Of a stretch of DNA of 64,000 nt, positions 1-8,812 are shown piece after piece. The notes under the pieces were generated by a model. That model was not told the origin of the DNA. It ran no database searches and worked only from the letters and a program-made list of their open reading frames with translations. How positions within the stretch are numbered: the stretch's first letter is position 1; each line of letters opens with the position of its first letter. Made by a program: the position numbers and the translations under genes. The stretch is from Nostoc sp. UHCC 0302 (lineage in GTDB: Bacteria; Cyanobacteriota; Cyanobacteriia; Cyanobacteriales; Nostocaceae): the NCBI RefSeq assembly GCF_038096175.1, contig NZ_CP151099.1, positions 932,501-996,500 of the forward strand, read 5' to 3'.

Positions 1-96
1 TTGATAAACAACAAACTAAATATTAAAGGCGATTTACTTTATAAATGGTCTCTTAAAAGAAAGAAAATCAATTGAATCTCATTCAGGAGAAATCCT

Positions 97-957
97 ATGT
101 CAACTCAAACTTCACGTGTTTGGCTGATTACAGGTAGTTCTACAGGCTTGGGTCGCGCTCTCACAGAGGCAGTTTTAAAGCGAGGTGAAATTGTGGTTGC
201 TACAGCTCGTCAACCCCAACAACTTGCAGAGTTAGAAACACAGTATCCCAGACAGATAATAACGTTGCGGCTCGATGTCACTAAACCTGATGAGGTACAA
301 AAAGCTGTAAATCAAGCGATCGCTACGTTCGGGCATATTGATATTTTAGTTAACAATGCGGGTTACGGAATGATGGGCGCGATCGAAGAAATTAGCGATA
401 CCGATGTTCGCCAACAATTTGAAACCAATTTCTTTGGTGTATTAAATGTAATTCGTGCTGTACTACCATATCTGCGTCATCAGCGTTCTGGACATATTCT
501 TAATCTTTCATCCGTCTGTGGATTCGTCAGTAATGCAGCTGGAGGCATTTATTGTAGTACCAAGTTTGCTTTAGAAGGATTATCCGAAGCATTAGCAAAA
601 GAAGTCGCTTCCTTGGGTATTAAAGTCACAATTGTAGAACCGGGTGCATTTCGGACGGATTTTACCGGGCGATCGCTAAGTCTTTCTAATCAGTGTATTT
701 CAGACTATGGTAACAGCAGCGCAGAAATTATCAAATTACTAAAACAGATAGATGGTAAACAACTAGGCAATCCTATAAAAGCAGCTGAAGCAATGATCCA
801 GGTGATAAACAGCGACTCTCCTCCCTTGCGATTGGTCTTGGGTTCAGATGCTGTAGCAATGATCGAAAATAAACTAACAGCTATGCGAACAGAACTAGAA
901 GCATGGAAGCCTGTTGCAATGCACACTGCATTTGATGAAGCAAAAGTGGCATTTTAA
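97..957 (+). CDS. SDR family oxidoreductase
   Basis: A 286-residue classical short-chain dehydrogenase/reductase, a cytosolic NAD(P)-dependent enzyme acting on an alcohol or ketone that cannot be named from sequence. Visible motifs: the cofactor glycine motif TGSSTGLG (residues 12-19), NNAG (86-89), a serine pair near 138-139 and the catalytic YxxxK as Y152/K156. Length and motif spacing are normal, and it looks intact. The start is supported by AGGAG seven bases upstream of ATG. It stands alone: no co-directional gene follows before the repeat-rich stretch. Confidence 0.93.
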   Translation: MSTQTSRVWLITGSSTGLGRALTEAVLKRGEIVVATARQPQQLAELETQYPRQIITLRLDVTKPDEVQKAVNQAIATFGHIDILVNNAGYGMMGAIEEISDTDVRQQFETNFFGVLNVIRAVLPYLRHQRSGHILNLSSVCGFVSNAAGGIYCSTKFALEGLSEALAKEVASLGIKVTIVEPGAFRTDFTGRSLSLSNQCISDYGNSSAEIIKLLKQIDGKQLGNPIKAAEAMIQVINSDSPPLRLVLGSDAVAMIENKLTAMRTELEAWKPVAMHTAFDEAKVAF

Positions 958-1428
958 ATTGAAGAAGAATTCAGAAGTCAGAATACAGAATTCAGAATCA
1001 AGACGCTCGTTCCTCCTAACGTTGCGCTATCAGTCGGGGATTCAGACCCGCGACTTTCTTGTTGACCACCAAATCTACGATTTGGAGGGGGTTTTAAACC
1101 CGTTTATTCAGACGCTCTCTTCGAGACGCTGCACGTTAGCGGAGCTTTCGCTTTAGCGATACGCGGACTCGCTCTAAGCGAAGCCATGCCCTCCGTTGGC
1201 GTAGCCTCTCCCTTTGGGAGAAGGCTTTATGCTGCGCTATCCGCTAGTAGTCTGCCAAGACAACGCAAGCGTTGTGCTTAGCAAGGGAGGCTCTTGAGGC
1301 TGGCGTTGCAGGGGAAGATGAAGAGGCTTTTAGAAAATAGCAATATTCTTCCAATTTTCCCCCTGCCCCCCAATTCTCCCCCTGCTCGACCTACACAGCA
1401 ATTTTGAGTTGGTGAACCACTAGTCGCA
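958..1428. repeat. gene-free stretch packed with short dispersed repeats
   Basis: No convincing gene. It opens with overlapping near-copies of a TCAGAATTCAGAA-type word (about 968-1000), then a GC-richer mosaic (about 1105-1290) of short palindromic words such as TTAGCGGAGC and CTCCCTTTGGGAGAAGG, typical of Nostoc small dispersed repeats. Short open frames here are repeat translations. Confidence 0.6.
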
Positions 1429-1468
1429 CAGAATTCAGTCCTTCTGGAGTCAGAAGGACTGAATTCTG
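1429..1468. other. perfect 18-bp stem hairpin
   Basis: CAGAATTCAGTCCTTCTG (1429-1446) pairs perfectly with 1451-1468 across a 4-base loop. It is followed by TTTTGATAA. It may be a terminator or part of a small RNA with the terminator at 1518; no gene is associated. Confidence 0.6.
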
Positions 1469-1517
1469 TTTTGATAAACATTTAGATCCTGCTTCTCTCT
1501 ATATTCCGACTACAGAG

Positions 1518-1542
1518 GGTCTGCTTTCGGCAGACCTTTTTT
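1518..1542 (+). terminator. intrinsic terminator without an obvious gene
   Basis: GGTCTGC, five-base loop, GCAGACC, then six T: a textbook rho-independent terminator on the plus strand. The nearest plus-strand gene ends 560 bp upstream, so it may end an unannotated small transcript. Confidence 0.7.
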
Positions 1543-1583
1543 AATTTATTTATACATTTATCTTGTAGGGGCCTACAGTCGTG

Positions 1584-2997
1584 CATTGGTGTCAACTTAA
1601 GGAGCATCAGCCCAGACTTGAGCCGACCGCGAGTGAATCTGACGATGACGTTTGCGCTCGGCTTTAAGCAAACCAAAAAGCTTGTAATGTGAAACTAAAT
1701 AGTCAACAACATTATCAGTTTCACGACGCAAAACAGCCACAGCAAAGTAATACAAACTGCGAAAGACCATTTCCACAGAAATACGTTCAAGTGGCTGACC
1801 GAGTGCGAACGCGATTTGAGAAGATAAATTGTTGAGAACAGTGTAGAAAATCACAGTCGCAAAGATTTGAATCTGAACCCCGTTACGGTCGCCAACCCAA
1901 ATATAAGCCAGACCCAGAAGTCGTTTAGTCAGCTTAAAGGCATCTTCAATCCGCCAACGACAACGGTAGAGTTCACACACTTGTTGTGCAGATAATAACT
2001 GTGGGTCAAGCACATTGGTCAAATAGTAGTACCAACTATTACCCCAGAGTACAGAAACTAAGCGAACTGGATACTGACAAGGATTGGATCGATATTGTCC
2101 CATATCGATGATTTCGTCACGATAGTAAACACCAGTTGATAAACAGCGCACCACAAAGTAAGAAGTTTTTTCGCGCAATCGCGTCACGAAAAACTTCTGC
2201 TGCTGTGTAAACTGGTCAAACCAGCCAAACTTGAAAAAACCCAAATCGAAAATCAATAGTCCGCCAGTTGGCAGTTGCTCTAATAGCTCCTGGGCAAAAA
2301 TTTTGTCATTAGCTTTGCTATCTTCCGTGTACCAGATTTTGGTCGGTACATGAGTAAACGCTTCTACCACCATCATCATTTTTCCTGCCAACACTGTTGT
2401 TTGGTCTGATAATGCTTTTAACTTTTTGCGTAATTCTTCTAGTGTTGACCCATCCGCTATCCACACTGCACCAAAAGTCTGATGTAGTTGTTGCCACTGC
2501 TGTGGGATTCTATTTGCCTGTGGGGTGGCATGGATTTTTTCGATGACTTGCTCAAACACTTGTGCAAATAATTTTGCTGGTATTTTCTTTAACCTTTGTG
2601 AGAGTGCTTGTTTACTCACTAACATCGGTTCTACCCACATTAATCCTTCTGTGGCTAATAATCTGATTGCTTCGCTTAATCCGGCTATTTGTCGATACAC
2701 CAGACTTACTACCACTGCCATCATCACTGGTAATGTTAATTTTCTTTCTCTTAAGTTTTTGTTGTCTAGTCCTGGTGAATCTCTTAGTGGTTTAAAGTTT
2801 GATGGTTCTAGTAGTGCGTATATCTGGGCTTCTATTTCTTCTATTGCTGGTGCTGGCAGTTGTGTTTGTCTTCTTAAGTCTGGATTGCCATCTTTTCTCA
2901 TCCGGGGAGTAGCCATTTTGACAACTCCTTTTGTCTTTGTCTCTACTCCCCTACTCTACCTCTACTTGTTGACTTTTTCCTTAAGTTGACACTAATG
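1584..2997 (-). mobile_element. IS4-family insertion sequence, complete
   Basis: Terminal inverted repeats of 20 bp with one mismatch (CATTGGTGTCAACTTAAGGA on the left; CATTAGTG... at the other end) enclose one transposase gene. The 9-bp direct repeat ACAGTCGTG flanks it at 1575-1583 and 2998-3006, a target duplication of normal IS4 size. The insertion split a palindrome: GTAGGGGCC (1565-1573) on one side, GGCCCCTAC (3006-3014) on the other. Intact ends and duplication suggest a fairly recent, possibly active copy. Confidence 0.92.
1597..2916 (-). CDS. IS4-family transposase
   Basis: A 439-residue DDE transposase that moves the surrounding element. The first catalytic aspartate is in WIADGSTLEEL (about residue 155), the second region in LLIFDLGFFKFGWF, and the YREx-type signature appears as CELYRCRWRIEDAFK (glutamate in the C-terminal third). 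Length is normal and the frame intact. The start lies close to the right inverted repeat, as expected for a self-contained IS. Confidence 0.9.
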   Translation of the reverse strand: MATPRMRKDGNPDLRRQTQLPAPAIEEIEAQIYALLEPSNFKPLRDSPGLDNKNLRERKLTLPVMMAVVVSLVYRQIAGLSEAIRLLATEGLMWVEPMLVSKQALSQRLKKIPAKLFAQVFEQVIEKIHATPQANRIPQQWQQLHQTFGAVWIADGSTLEELRKKLKALSDQTTVLAGKMMMVVEAFTHVPTKIWYTEDSKANDKIFAQELLEQLPTGGLLIFDLGFFKFGWFDQFTQQQKFFVTRLREKTSYFVVRCLSTGVYYRDEIIDMGQYRSNPCQYPVRLVSVLWGNSWYYYLTNVLDPQLLSAQQVCELYRCRWRIEDAFKLTKRLLGLAYIWVGDRNGVQIQIFATVIFYTVLNNLSSQIAFALGQPLERISVEMVFRSLYYFAVAVLRRETDNVVDYLVSHYKLFGLLKAERKRHRQIHSRSAQVWADAP

Positions 2998-3023
2998 ACA
3001 GTCGTGGCCCCTACCCCCAACCT

Positions 3024-4151
3024 TCAGCCGCTATACGTAGCTGTGAGAAAGGGATAAGGCTGCTGCATCGAAAATGCGAGATCATAAGTAGGTTCCACAG
3101 CACCATATATATGTAGCCCAAAATCTTTGGCAAGTTCTTCACAAACTTTGACCGCACGTATACTATTACCTTTAGCATCAAGAAGGGGCGAAAAAATACC
3201 AATTCCACACTTTCCAGGTACGACTGCAACTATACCGCCGCTAACGCCACTTTTAGCAGGAAGTCCAACTCTATAAGCCCATTCCCCAGCAAAATCATAC
3301 ATTCCACAGGTATGCATCAGGCTAAGAATATCTTGTACATAATGGCTTTTGATTGCTTGTTCTCCTGTGATAGGATTCATTCCTTTATTAGCCAAAGTTG
3401 CTCCCATCATCGCTAAATCATTGCAGGTAACTGAAATAGAACATTGTTGAAAGTATATATCGAGAGTTTTCTCAATCCTGTCACTAATCATCCCAGAATT
3501 ATACATCAGGTAGGCGATCGCTTTATTTCTACTCCCAGTGGCTTTTTCTGATAAAAATACAGGAATATCTACATCAAGCCACCGGCCTGTGTAAAGACGA
3601 AACATTTCTATTATTTGTTGAAGTCCTTCAGTACAATTATCACCTGTTAATAAATCAGTAGTGGCGATCGCCCCTGCATTTACCATAGGATTACAGGGAC
3701 GATTATTTTTTTGATCTAGAACAATCGAGTTAAAAGCCTCTCCAGTCGGTTCTAGCCCTACTCTATTCAATACAGTCTCCCGTCCATAATTCTCCAATGC
3801 TAGACCGTAGACAAATGGTTTAGAAATAGATTGGATAGTAAATGTTTGCTGGTAGTCTCCTACTGAATAAATTTGCCCATCTGTATTAACTATAGAAATA
3901 CCAAACCAATCTGTATTAGCCCTTTCCAATTGTGGGATATAGTTTGCTACTTTGCCTTCTTTTAGCAATTTATATTTTTGATGTAGTGCAATTAAATAAT
4001 TATGCAATGGAGAGATTATATCCTGAAGGCTATTTGGCATTTCTGATAATGAGTTTACAACATTCATTTGCTCTGGAGCTATATCTACTTTTGGAAGATA
4101 TCGATTAGTGAGTAAATTCCCCTGATTTGGCTCTTTCATATCCTTCTCCAA
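3024..4151 (-). CDS. glsA: glutaminase A
   Basis: A 375-residue serine-dependent beta-lactamase-like glutaminase that hydrolyses L-glutamine to glutamate and ammonia in the cytosol. The nucleophile motif SxxK is visible as S108-I-S-K111. Other conserved blocks are DYQQTFTIQSISKPF, PCNPMVNAGAI and KSGVSGG. It is longer than a minimal glutaminase (about 310) mainly through an N-terminal extension; no STAS or nucleotide-binding domain follows. It is monocistronic. Its upstream region carries the shared two-block element (4175-4243), and a split palindrome lies just past its stop. Confidence 0.95.
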   Translation of the reverse strand: MEKDMKEPNQGNLLTNRYLPKVDIAPEQMNVVNSLSEMPNSLQDIISPLHNYLIALHQKYKLLKEGKVANYIPQLERANTDWFGISIVNTDGQIYSVGDYQQTFTIQSISKPFVYGLALENYGRETVLNRVGLEPTGEAFNSIVLDQKNNRPCNPMVNAGAIATTDLLTGDNCTEGLQQIIEMFRLYTGRWLDVDIPVFLSEKATGSRNKAIAYLMYNSGMISDRIEKTLDIYFQQCSISVTCNDLAMMGATLANKGMNPITGEQAIKSHYVQDILSLMHTCGMYDFAGEWAYRVGLPAKSGVSGGIVAVVPGKCGIGIFSPLLDAKGNSIRAVKVCEELAKDFGLHIYGAVEPTYDLAFSMQQPYPFLTATYSG

Positions 4152-4174
4152 TTATGTATACAAAATTGCATCTC

Positions 4175-4243
4175 ACTAATATTGAGTCTTATATGTCTCA
4201 GGGTATTTGAGGGTGAAGAAAGACAATTTAGCCGCTAAGATAA
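4175..4243 (-). promoter_or_regulatory. shared two-block upstream element, site A (glsA)
   Basis: On the plus strand: block 2 ACTAATATTGAGT (4175-4187), 23 bp, then the core GGGTGAAGAAAGACAA followed by TTTAGCCGCTAAGATAA (4211-4243). Read towards glsA the core comes first and block 2 lies 24 bp from the ATG. Both blocks recur with the same spacing upstream of three other minus-strand genes (7810, 11322, 12965). Confidence 0.65.
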
Positions 4244-4432
4244 TAAAAGTTAGTAACTTTAAAGCGATAGTGTAAATACGGCGACCTTTTCAGATTTACG
4301 ACTTCATATTTCTTGTTTTGACGACTGTAACCCACATTTTGCACGGCTGCTGATTTGACGTTATAAAGTGCTTTACCGCAACACATTGAACTACAAATTA
4401 TTAACTTCATACTTAAGTTTCGCCTAACTTAC

Positions 4433-4474
4433 TTATCTTGATGCTTCAAGAATTGAATAAAGGTCAATATTGAA
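4433..4474 (+). promoter_or_regulatory. weaker candidate of the shared element upstream of the small secreted gene
   Basis: On the plus strand TTATCTTGATGCTTCA (4433-4448) followed after 13 bp by GGTCAATATTGAA resembles the core and block 2 of the shared element, but with the gap ten bases shorter. The match is imperfect and may be chance. Confidence 0.3.
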
Positions 4475-4530
4475 TATGTAAGCCAGAATACACGGCTTTG
4501 TTCAAACTTAAATTAACAGGAAAATTGATT

Positions 4531-4743
4531 ATGAAACGTATCTTTACTGGCATCTTACTTGCTCTACCACTCGCAATGACCGCCCTGCAATCGAAAGCAT
4601 CTGCCGAGGAGATAATTGTAGTACCTGCCGTTCATAGACCTATTGTTATCGATCACCGATTACACCACGAGTTTTTTCCTCGGCATTGGGAAAGAGTGCG
4701 ACATGAAGAACGCTTGCTTCGTGCTGAGTTAGGGAGATTTTAA
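4531..4743 (+). CDS. small secreted His/Arg-rich protein
   Basis: I chose the ATG at 4531 (70 residues) over an upstream in-frame start because MKRIFTGILLALPLAMTAL forms a normal signal peptide ending near SKASAEE. The mature part of about 45 residues is rich in His, Arg and Glu (HRPIVIDHRLHHEFF..HWERVRHEERLLRAELGRF). Probably periplasmic; metal binding by the His residues is only a guess. A strong hairpin terminator follows immediately. Function unknown. Confidence 0.7.
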   Translation: MKRIFTGILLALPLAMTALQSKASAEEIIVVPAVHRPIVIDHRLHHEFFPRHWERVRHEERLLRAELGRF

Positions 4744-4748
4744 TCTAC

Positions 4749-4785
4749 CAGCTACACTTAGCAGTAACATTGCTAAGTGTAGCTG
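4749..4785 (+). terminator. hairpin after the small secreted gene
   Basis: CAGCTACACTTAGCA (4749-4763) pairs perfectly with 4771-4785. It begins five bases after the upstream stop; there is no long T-run. Confidence 0.6.
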
Positions 4786-4815
4786 AATGCAAATATCTCG
4801 ACTTTAATTCGATCC

Positions 4816-4846
4816 AAATTCCGGCTAACAGCATTAGTCGGAATTT
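4816..4846 (+). terminator. second hairpin with T-rich tail
   Basis: AAATTCCGGCTAA pairs with TTAGTCGGAATTT (one G-T), then ATTTAATTTT. The remainder to 5159 is AT-rich with no gene seen. Confidence 0.5.
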
Positions 4847-5159
4847 ATTTAATTTTATAATTTGCATATCTTCAGATTGGAGAATATCTAATTATTAGTT
4901 GTTAATCAAGCTTTCTATTACTTACTTAACTTAAATTTTGGATATTAATCTTGTAGATTTTACTGACGCAACCACTACATTTAAACAATTAAAGAAGCTT
5001 GGTTAACAAAAAGCCAGATTTAATCATAATAATTATTATTTTTAGTTTCTTATCTCATGACTTATTCAAATTTTTGAATATTGAATATTACAAGTATAAT
5101 TTAACAGTTGTAGGGGCATACATATAAATGTAAGCCCCGCTCATACTTATATATTTATA

Positions 5160-5422
5160 TTAAGTATGTTGCAAAGAGGTAGAAGTTGCTGTGTGGTGTA
5201 ATTGCGTAGTTTGTGCTAGATTATTCTGTGCGATCATGTATAGTTCCTCACAAACCGTCAAACTAGCAAGACCATCAACTGGATTAGTATAATTTCTTTG
5301 AAATTGCTGAACTGTATTGATTGTTATCTGTCCATAAAAAGGCTGATCTAGAGGAATATTTGTACCCAGTAGCTGGTTTAACTCCTCGTGGATACTGTTT
5401 ATTTCATCCTCTAATTTTGCAC
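5160..5422 (-). pseudogene. 3' part of a peptidoglycan-binding protein gene cut by an IS
   Basis: Encodes the C-terminal half of a small two-repeat peptidoglycan-binding protein (second PG_binding_1-like repeat with LNQLLG, then ITINTVQQFQRNY). Its natural upstream half is at 7577-7778. Removing the insertion and one TA restores one uninterrupted 154-residue frame: ...GSETS joined to SAKLEDEINS. Any reading frame that begins in the IS and enters this segment is a fusion, not a gene. Confidence 0.85.
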
Positions 5423-5502
5423 TAGACTTGTCCGAAAATTCCAAAGCCAGACTGTTCAAAGCTTTGGGGCAAAACTTTGATATCTTCGTAAATACGTAAT
5501 TA

Positions 5503-6517
5503 CAGCACTTGCGTCTATTATAAGGTACACTAAATAAAAATATAAATACTTTTAAATGAAGTCCTACTCTGTCGATCTTCGAGAAAAAATAGTTGCAGCA
5601 CATCTTGAGAAAAACATTTCAATCAGGAAAGTGGCTGACATTTTTTCAGTCTCAAAGAGTTTAGTACAAAAGCTTGTAAAACAACAAAAACTTGAAGGAA
5701 ATTTGCAATCCAAGGCGCGAGGAAAGCCACAATTTAGTCATTTAACAAATGCTGACACAGAGTTGAGAGAATTAGTTGAATCATATCCAGATGCAACATT
5801 GATAGAGTTGTGTGAATTATTTGCAGACAAGACTGGTAATTGGGTAGGTCAAAGTGCAATGTGTCGTGCGTTACAGAAATTAGGATTAAATCGGAAAAAA
5901 AAACAAAGCGGAGTACCCAAGCAGGGACGGAGAGAGTCCTAAATTTAAGACTAAATTTTTGGGATAAGGTCAAACATATAGAGCCAGAAAACTTAGTATT
6001 TTTGGATGAAACTGGTGCTCTACTTGGGTTAACTAGGACTCATGCGCGTTCACAAAGGGGAACAAGAGCTTACTCTACTAACCCCTTCTACAGAGGCTCA
6101 AAAGTTACGATAATTGGAGCAATTAGTATTAAAGAAGTAGTTGCATTGATGACAATAAATGGTTCAATGGATGGCATTGCATTTGAATTATTTATTGAAA
6201 AGTTTTTAGTGCCAAATTTATGGTCAGGAGCAGTGGTAGTAATGGATAATTTATCCGCGCATAAACTAGATTCAATTGTGCCAATGATTGAAGCTGTCGG
6301 TGCAAAAGTTATATGTTTATCACCATACTCCCCCGATTTTAATCCAATTGAATTATGGTGGTCACAACTTAAATCTTTTTTACGTACTTTTGCTCCAACT
6401 ACAACAGAAATGGTTGATCAACTAATCTCAGTTGCACTCGATTTAATAAATCCTCAACATTTAAGAAACTGGTTTGCTAGTTGCTGCTACTGTACCTCAT
6501 AACAGCCGTAAATGCTG
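5503..6517 (+). mobile_element. IS630-family insertion sequence nested in the IS5 element
   Basis: Left end CAGCACTTGCGTCTATTATA and the right end in reverse complement (CAGCATTTACGGCTGTTATG) form imperfect inverted repeats of about 28 bp. TA is duplicated at 5501-5502 and 6518-6519. Comparison with the uninterrupted IS5 copy 2 confirms the empty site. Confidence 0.93.
5556..6502 (+). CDS. IS630-family transposase, two frames joined by a likely -1 frameshift
   Basis: The first frame (5556-5942) encodes a helix-turn-helix DNA-binding part (YSVDLREKIVAAH, then IRKVADIFSVSKSLVQKLV). The second (usable from about 5890 to 6502) encodes the DDE domain with FLDETGA, VVMDNLSAHK and NPIELWWSQLK. The frames meet at nine A (5895-5903), a classical slippery run for IS630 expression. 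All three acidic catalytic positions are present, so the element is probably functional. The stop lies inside the right inverted repeat. Confidence 0.9.
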
Positions 6518-6602
6518 TATAAGGCTTTGAGATAGTTAGTGATAATTTAGAGGCATAAAAATTAACTCCTAATTTCTAAAAATTTATGATTTTTGCTACT
6601 AG

Positions 6603-7526
6603 CTAAGTTGGCAGAACTAAGCTACCAATTCTTAACCTAACTAATCCGCAAACTGTTAAAATAATCTGCTCATACGTCTCAAGCTTTAAGCGAAATCTTT
6701 GTGAGGCTATGCGGAATATTTTAAGTAATCGAATCAAATGTTCAATGAATATCCGATTACTAGATAAAGCCTTATTTTCATCTTTTTGCTGTTGAGTTAA
6801 TTCTCGTTTTGGTTTCTTTTTATGAGGAGTAGTGATATTCTCACCTCCTTGAAAGCCTTTATCACCTGAAAAGGGTTGAGATTTATCAAATTTATTTTGA
6901 GATTGACGAAACAATTTTATATCTGCTGTTGGCCCAGGAACACCTACTTCTACCTCTACAATATCTTTGCCTTCTGGTATGCCAATTATCAGACTTTTTA
7001 ATGTATGTTGTCTCTTCTTTCCAGAAAAATATTTCTGTTGCTCTTTTTGGTCAGAATCCCTATATATTGGCTGTTCTAAGCTATCGACTAATAGCCTAAA
7101 ATTTGTTAATACTTCTTGAACAAATAGTAAATCACTTTCATTATTTGATACTTGTTCTAATAAACTAGCAGGTAATATATCACGAAGAATTGGTATCCAG
7201 TCGTGAAATGTATCATTAGCTTCGGTTTTGGAAACACCAAATAGCATTCCTAATACTTGGAATGTTGGCATCTGTCTTAGATAAAATAGACATAAACATA
7301 CTTGTTCTTCGGTTGATAACTTTTCGGGACGACCACCACCAGCCGCATTAATTCTAATTTTATGACTCTCTTGTTTAGCTTTGATGTATCGATTTCGTTT
7401 TAAGGCGCAATTTAGCAGTGATTGCAATTGTTCGTAACTAATCCCTAAAATCTGTTTTGTTCGTAGTGGATACTTTTGTATATAATCTAAAATCATAACT
7501 AATTGTGGAAAATGGTAGACGCCCAA
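6603..7526 (-). CDS. IS5-family transposase, copy 1
   Basis: A 307-residue DDE_4-type transposase with an N-terminal HTH part (QILGISYEQLQSLLNCALKRN; GGGRPEKLSTEEQVCLCLFYLRQM) and catalytic blocks LVDSLEQPIYRD, FSGDKGFQGG and SSNRIFIEHLIRLLKIFR. The protein is identical to the one at 13227-14150. The frame is intact although IS630 sits between its 3' end and the IS terminus. Confidence 0.9.
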   Translation of the reverse strand: MGVYHFPQLVMILDYIQKYPLRTKQILGISYEQLQSLLNCALKRNRYIKAKQESHKIRINAAGGGRPEKLSTEEQVCLCLFYLRQMPTFQVLGMLFGVSKTEANDTFHDWIPILRDILPASLLEQVSNNESDLLFVQEVLTNFRLLVDSLEQPIYRDSDQKEQQKYFSGKKRQHTLKSLIIGIPEGKDIVEVEVGVPGPTADIKLFRQSQNKFDKSQPFSGDKGFQGGENITTPHKKKPKRELTQQQKDENKALSSNRIFIEHLIRLLKIFRIASQRFRLKLETYEQIILTVCGLVRLRIGSLVLPT

Positions 7527-7576
7527 TCTAACGTTTTACCATTTTTCTTTTCCTAAGTTAATATTTCGGACAAGTT

Positions 7577-7778
7577 TACTTGTTTCTGAACCAACAATGC
7601 CATCTACGGTAAGGTCGTAATCCACTTGAAATTTCTTAATAGCTTTTTGCGTTGCCTGATCAGTTAAGTCAGACTCATCTTGAGAGAGAGGGAAGTTAGG
7701 GTCATTACTGTTAATACGGCTTTTGTAACCTAAGCCGTTCAAAATACTGCGAATCTCAGAATTTGTATAGTTAATCAT
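7577..7778 (-). pseudogene. 5' part of the split peptidoglycan-binding protein gene
   Basis: Starts MINYTNSEIRSILNGLGYKS and carries a PG_binding_1-like repeat (ATQKAIKKFQVDYDLTVDG). No signal peptide is seen. After GSETS the native frame is broken by the IS5 end; the last residues before the stop come from the IS. It continues at 5422. A shared two-block element lies upstream at 7810-7878. Confidence 0.87.
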
Positions 7779-7809
7779 GGTTGGAAAACCTCAAAATCAT
7801 GAATGAAGT

Positions 7810-7878
7810 TGATAATTTAAGTTTCCCTGTTAATCAGATATTTGTAGGTGAAGATAGATAACTTAGGTGCAAAGATAA
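7810..7878 (-). promoter_or_regulatory. shared two-block upstream element, site B
   Basis: Plus strand: TGATAATTTAAGT (7810-7822), 23 bp, then AGGTGAAGATAGATAA and CTTAGGTGCAAAGATAA (7846-7878). Order and spacing equal those of sites A, C and D. It sits 32-100 bp upstream of the split peptidoglycan-binding gene. Confidence 0.55.
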
Positions 7879-7917
7879 CAATTGAAGAAGAATTTAGTAC
7901 CTTAAATCACTGAAAAA

Positions 7918-7949
7918 GGGTAAAACACTAATATAGAAGTGTTTTACCC
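7918..7949 (-). terminator. terminator of the LTXXQ-protein gene
   Basis: GGGTAAAACACT pairs with AGTGTTTTACCC; read on the minus strand the stem is followed by TTTTT. It lies about 45 bp past the stop of the gene ending at 7993. Confidence 0.75.
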
Positions 7950-7992
7950 ATAACGAATATTTTAATGAGCATTGTGTTGAGAAATAAAACTT

Positions 7993-8739
7993 TTAGTAAA
8001 CGTAAATTGCTCCAGTGCGATTAATAGCAAGTGAACCATCTTCAGGTGTACCACTAGTAATTCGCAAGACTGTTACAAAAGCTGTATTTCCAACTGTATT
8101 CACCTCATATTTCAGAGAAGTATCTTGCAAATAAGGATAAATCAAGACATCGGCAGGAAGAGAAACATAATTTATGTCAGCAATAGTTCCAGGAAGTATT
8201 GTTTTTGCTGAGTCAGTTGTCAAACCATATTGCAAAGGAATATTAGTTTGGTTAAAAATCTTTACTTCTAATGGTTGATGAGGATTGATTCGTGCTGTGG
8301 GTTGCCAAAAGCCAAGATAAAATGTTTTAGGTAGTTTGTTTTCAGCTTTAAGTTCACTGACCATAACTTGCAAGTTATGGTTTATTTGTTTTTGTTGCTC
8401 TGGGGTATAAAACGTATTCATTGTTGATCGCATTGCCTGAGCATCGGCTCGGAGTGTAGCTTTCTGTTCAGGTGTAAAACTCGCCCAGAAAGCTGTACGA
8501 TCGCTTTTGTTGGTGGGATTTTGTTTGTACGCTTGGTAAAGGCTTTGTTGTTTAGGTGTCAACATATTCTCAAGTTCAGCTTCAGATTGTTGCGTAATCC
8601 GAGCGATTTCAGCTTTCTGTTGGGGAGTTAGATTCACTCCTTCTAAGAGGTTGAATCCAGCAGCGCGAACTTGCATAGGTGCAGCAAGGCTGACAGCAGT
8701 AATAGTTCCTAGCAAGAGAGCAATGAATTTGAATCGCAT
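7993..8739 (-). CDS. secreted Spy/LTXXQ-like protein with C-terminal beta domain
   Basis: The start is the ATG at 8739 (248 residues) because AAGGAG precedes it; a longer TTG start would put the ribosome site inside the gene. A signal peptide (RFKFIALLLGTITAVSLAAP...VRAAG) is followed by two LTPxQ motifs (LTPQQKAEIARI and LTPKQQSLY) and FTPEQKATLR and YTPEQQKQI repeats, as in periplasmic Spy-type chaperone or metal-stress proteins. The last about 100 residues are a separate, probably beta-rich part (YLGFWQPTARINPHQPLEVKI). Precise role unknown. Confidence 0.75.
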   Translation of the reverse strand: MRFKFIALLLGTITAVSLAAPMQVRAAGFNLLEGVNLTPQQKAEIARITQQSEAELENMLTPKQQSLYQAYKQNPTNKSDRTAFWASFTPEQKATLRADAQAMRSTMNTFYTPEQQKQINHNLQVMVSELKAENKLPKTFYLGFWQPTARINPHQPLEVKIFNQTNIPLQYGLTTDSAKTILPGTIADINYVSLPADVLIYPYLQDTSLKYEVNTVGNTAFVTVLRITSGTPEDGSLAINRTGAIYVY

Positions 8740-8812
8740 AAATATCTCCTTCAAAAATATTGTTGGTGATTGAAGCTTGGATAAGGACGCAGATTTACGC
8801 CCCTACTTTTAT

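Larger units (their letters stand above)
5425..7576 (-). mobile_element. IS5-family element copy 1, interrupted by IS630
   Basis: Ends are (G/A)ACTTGTCCGAAA inverted repeats. The target duplication is TA (5423-5424 and 7577-7578). Without the nested IS630 and its TA the element is 1135 bp, exactly the length of copy 2 at 13177-14311. Copies 1 and 2 encode identical transposases, and one base difference was noticed next to the IS630 site. Confidence 0.92.

Noticed and set aside
914-1156. 80-residue plus-strand frame after the SDR gene
   Set aside because: Overlaps the SDR end in another frame and translates the repeat-rich region.
4228-4410. 60-residue minus-strand frame upstream of glsA
   Set aside because: It overlaps the shared upstream element, has low-complexity translation and no ribosome site.
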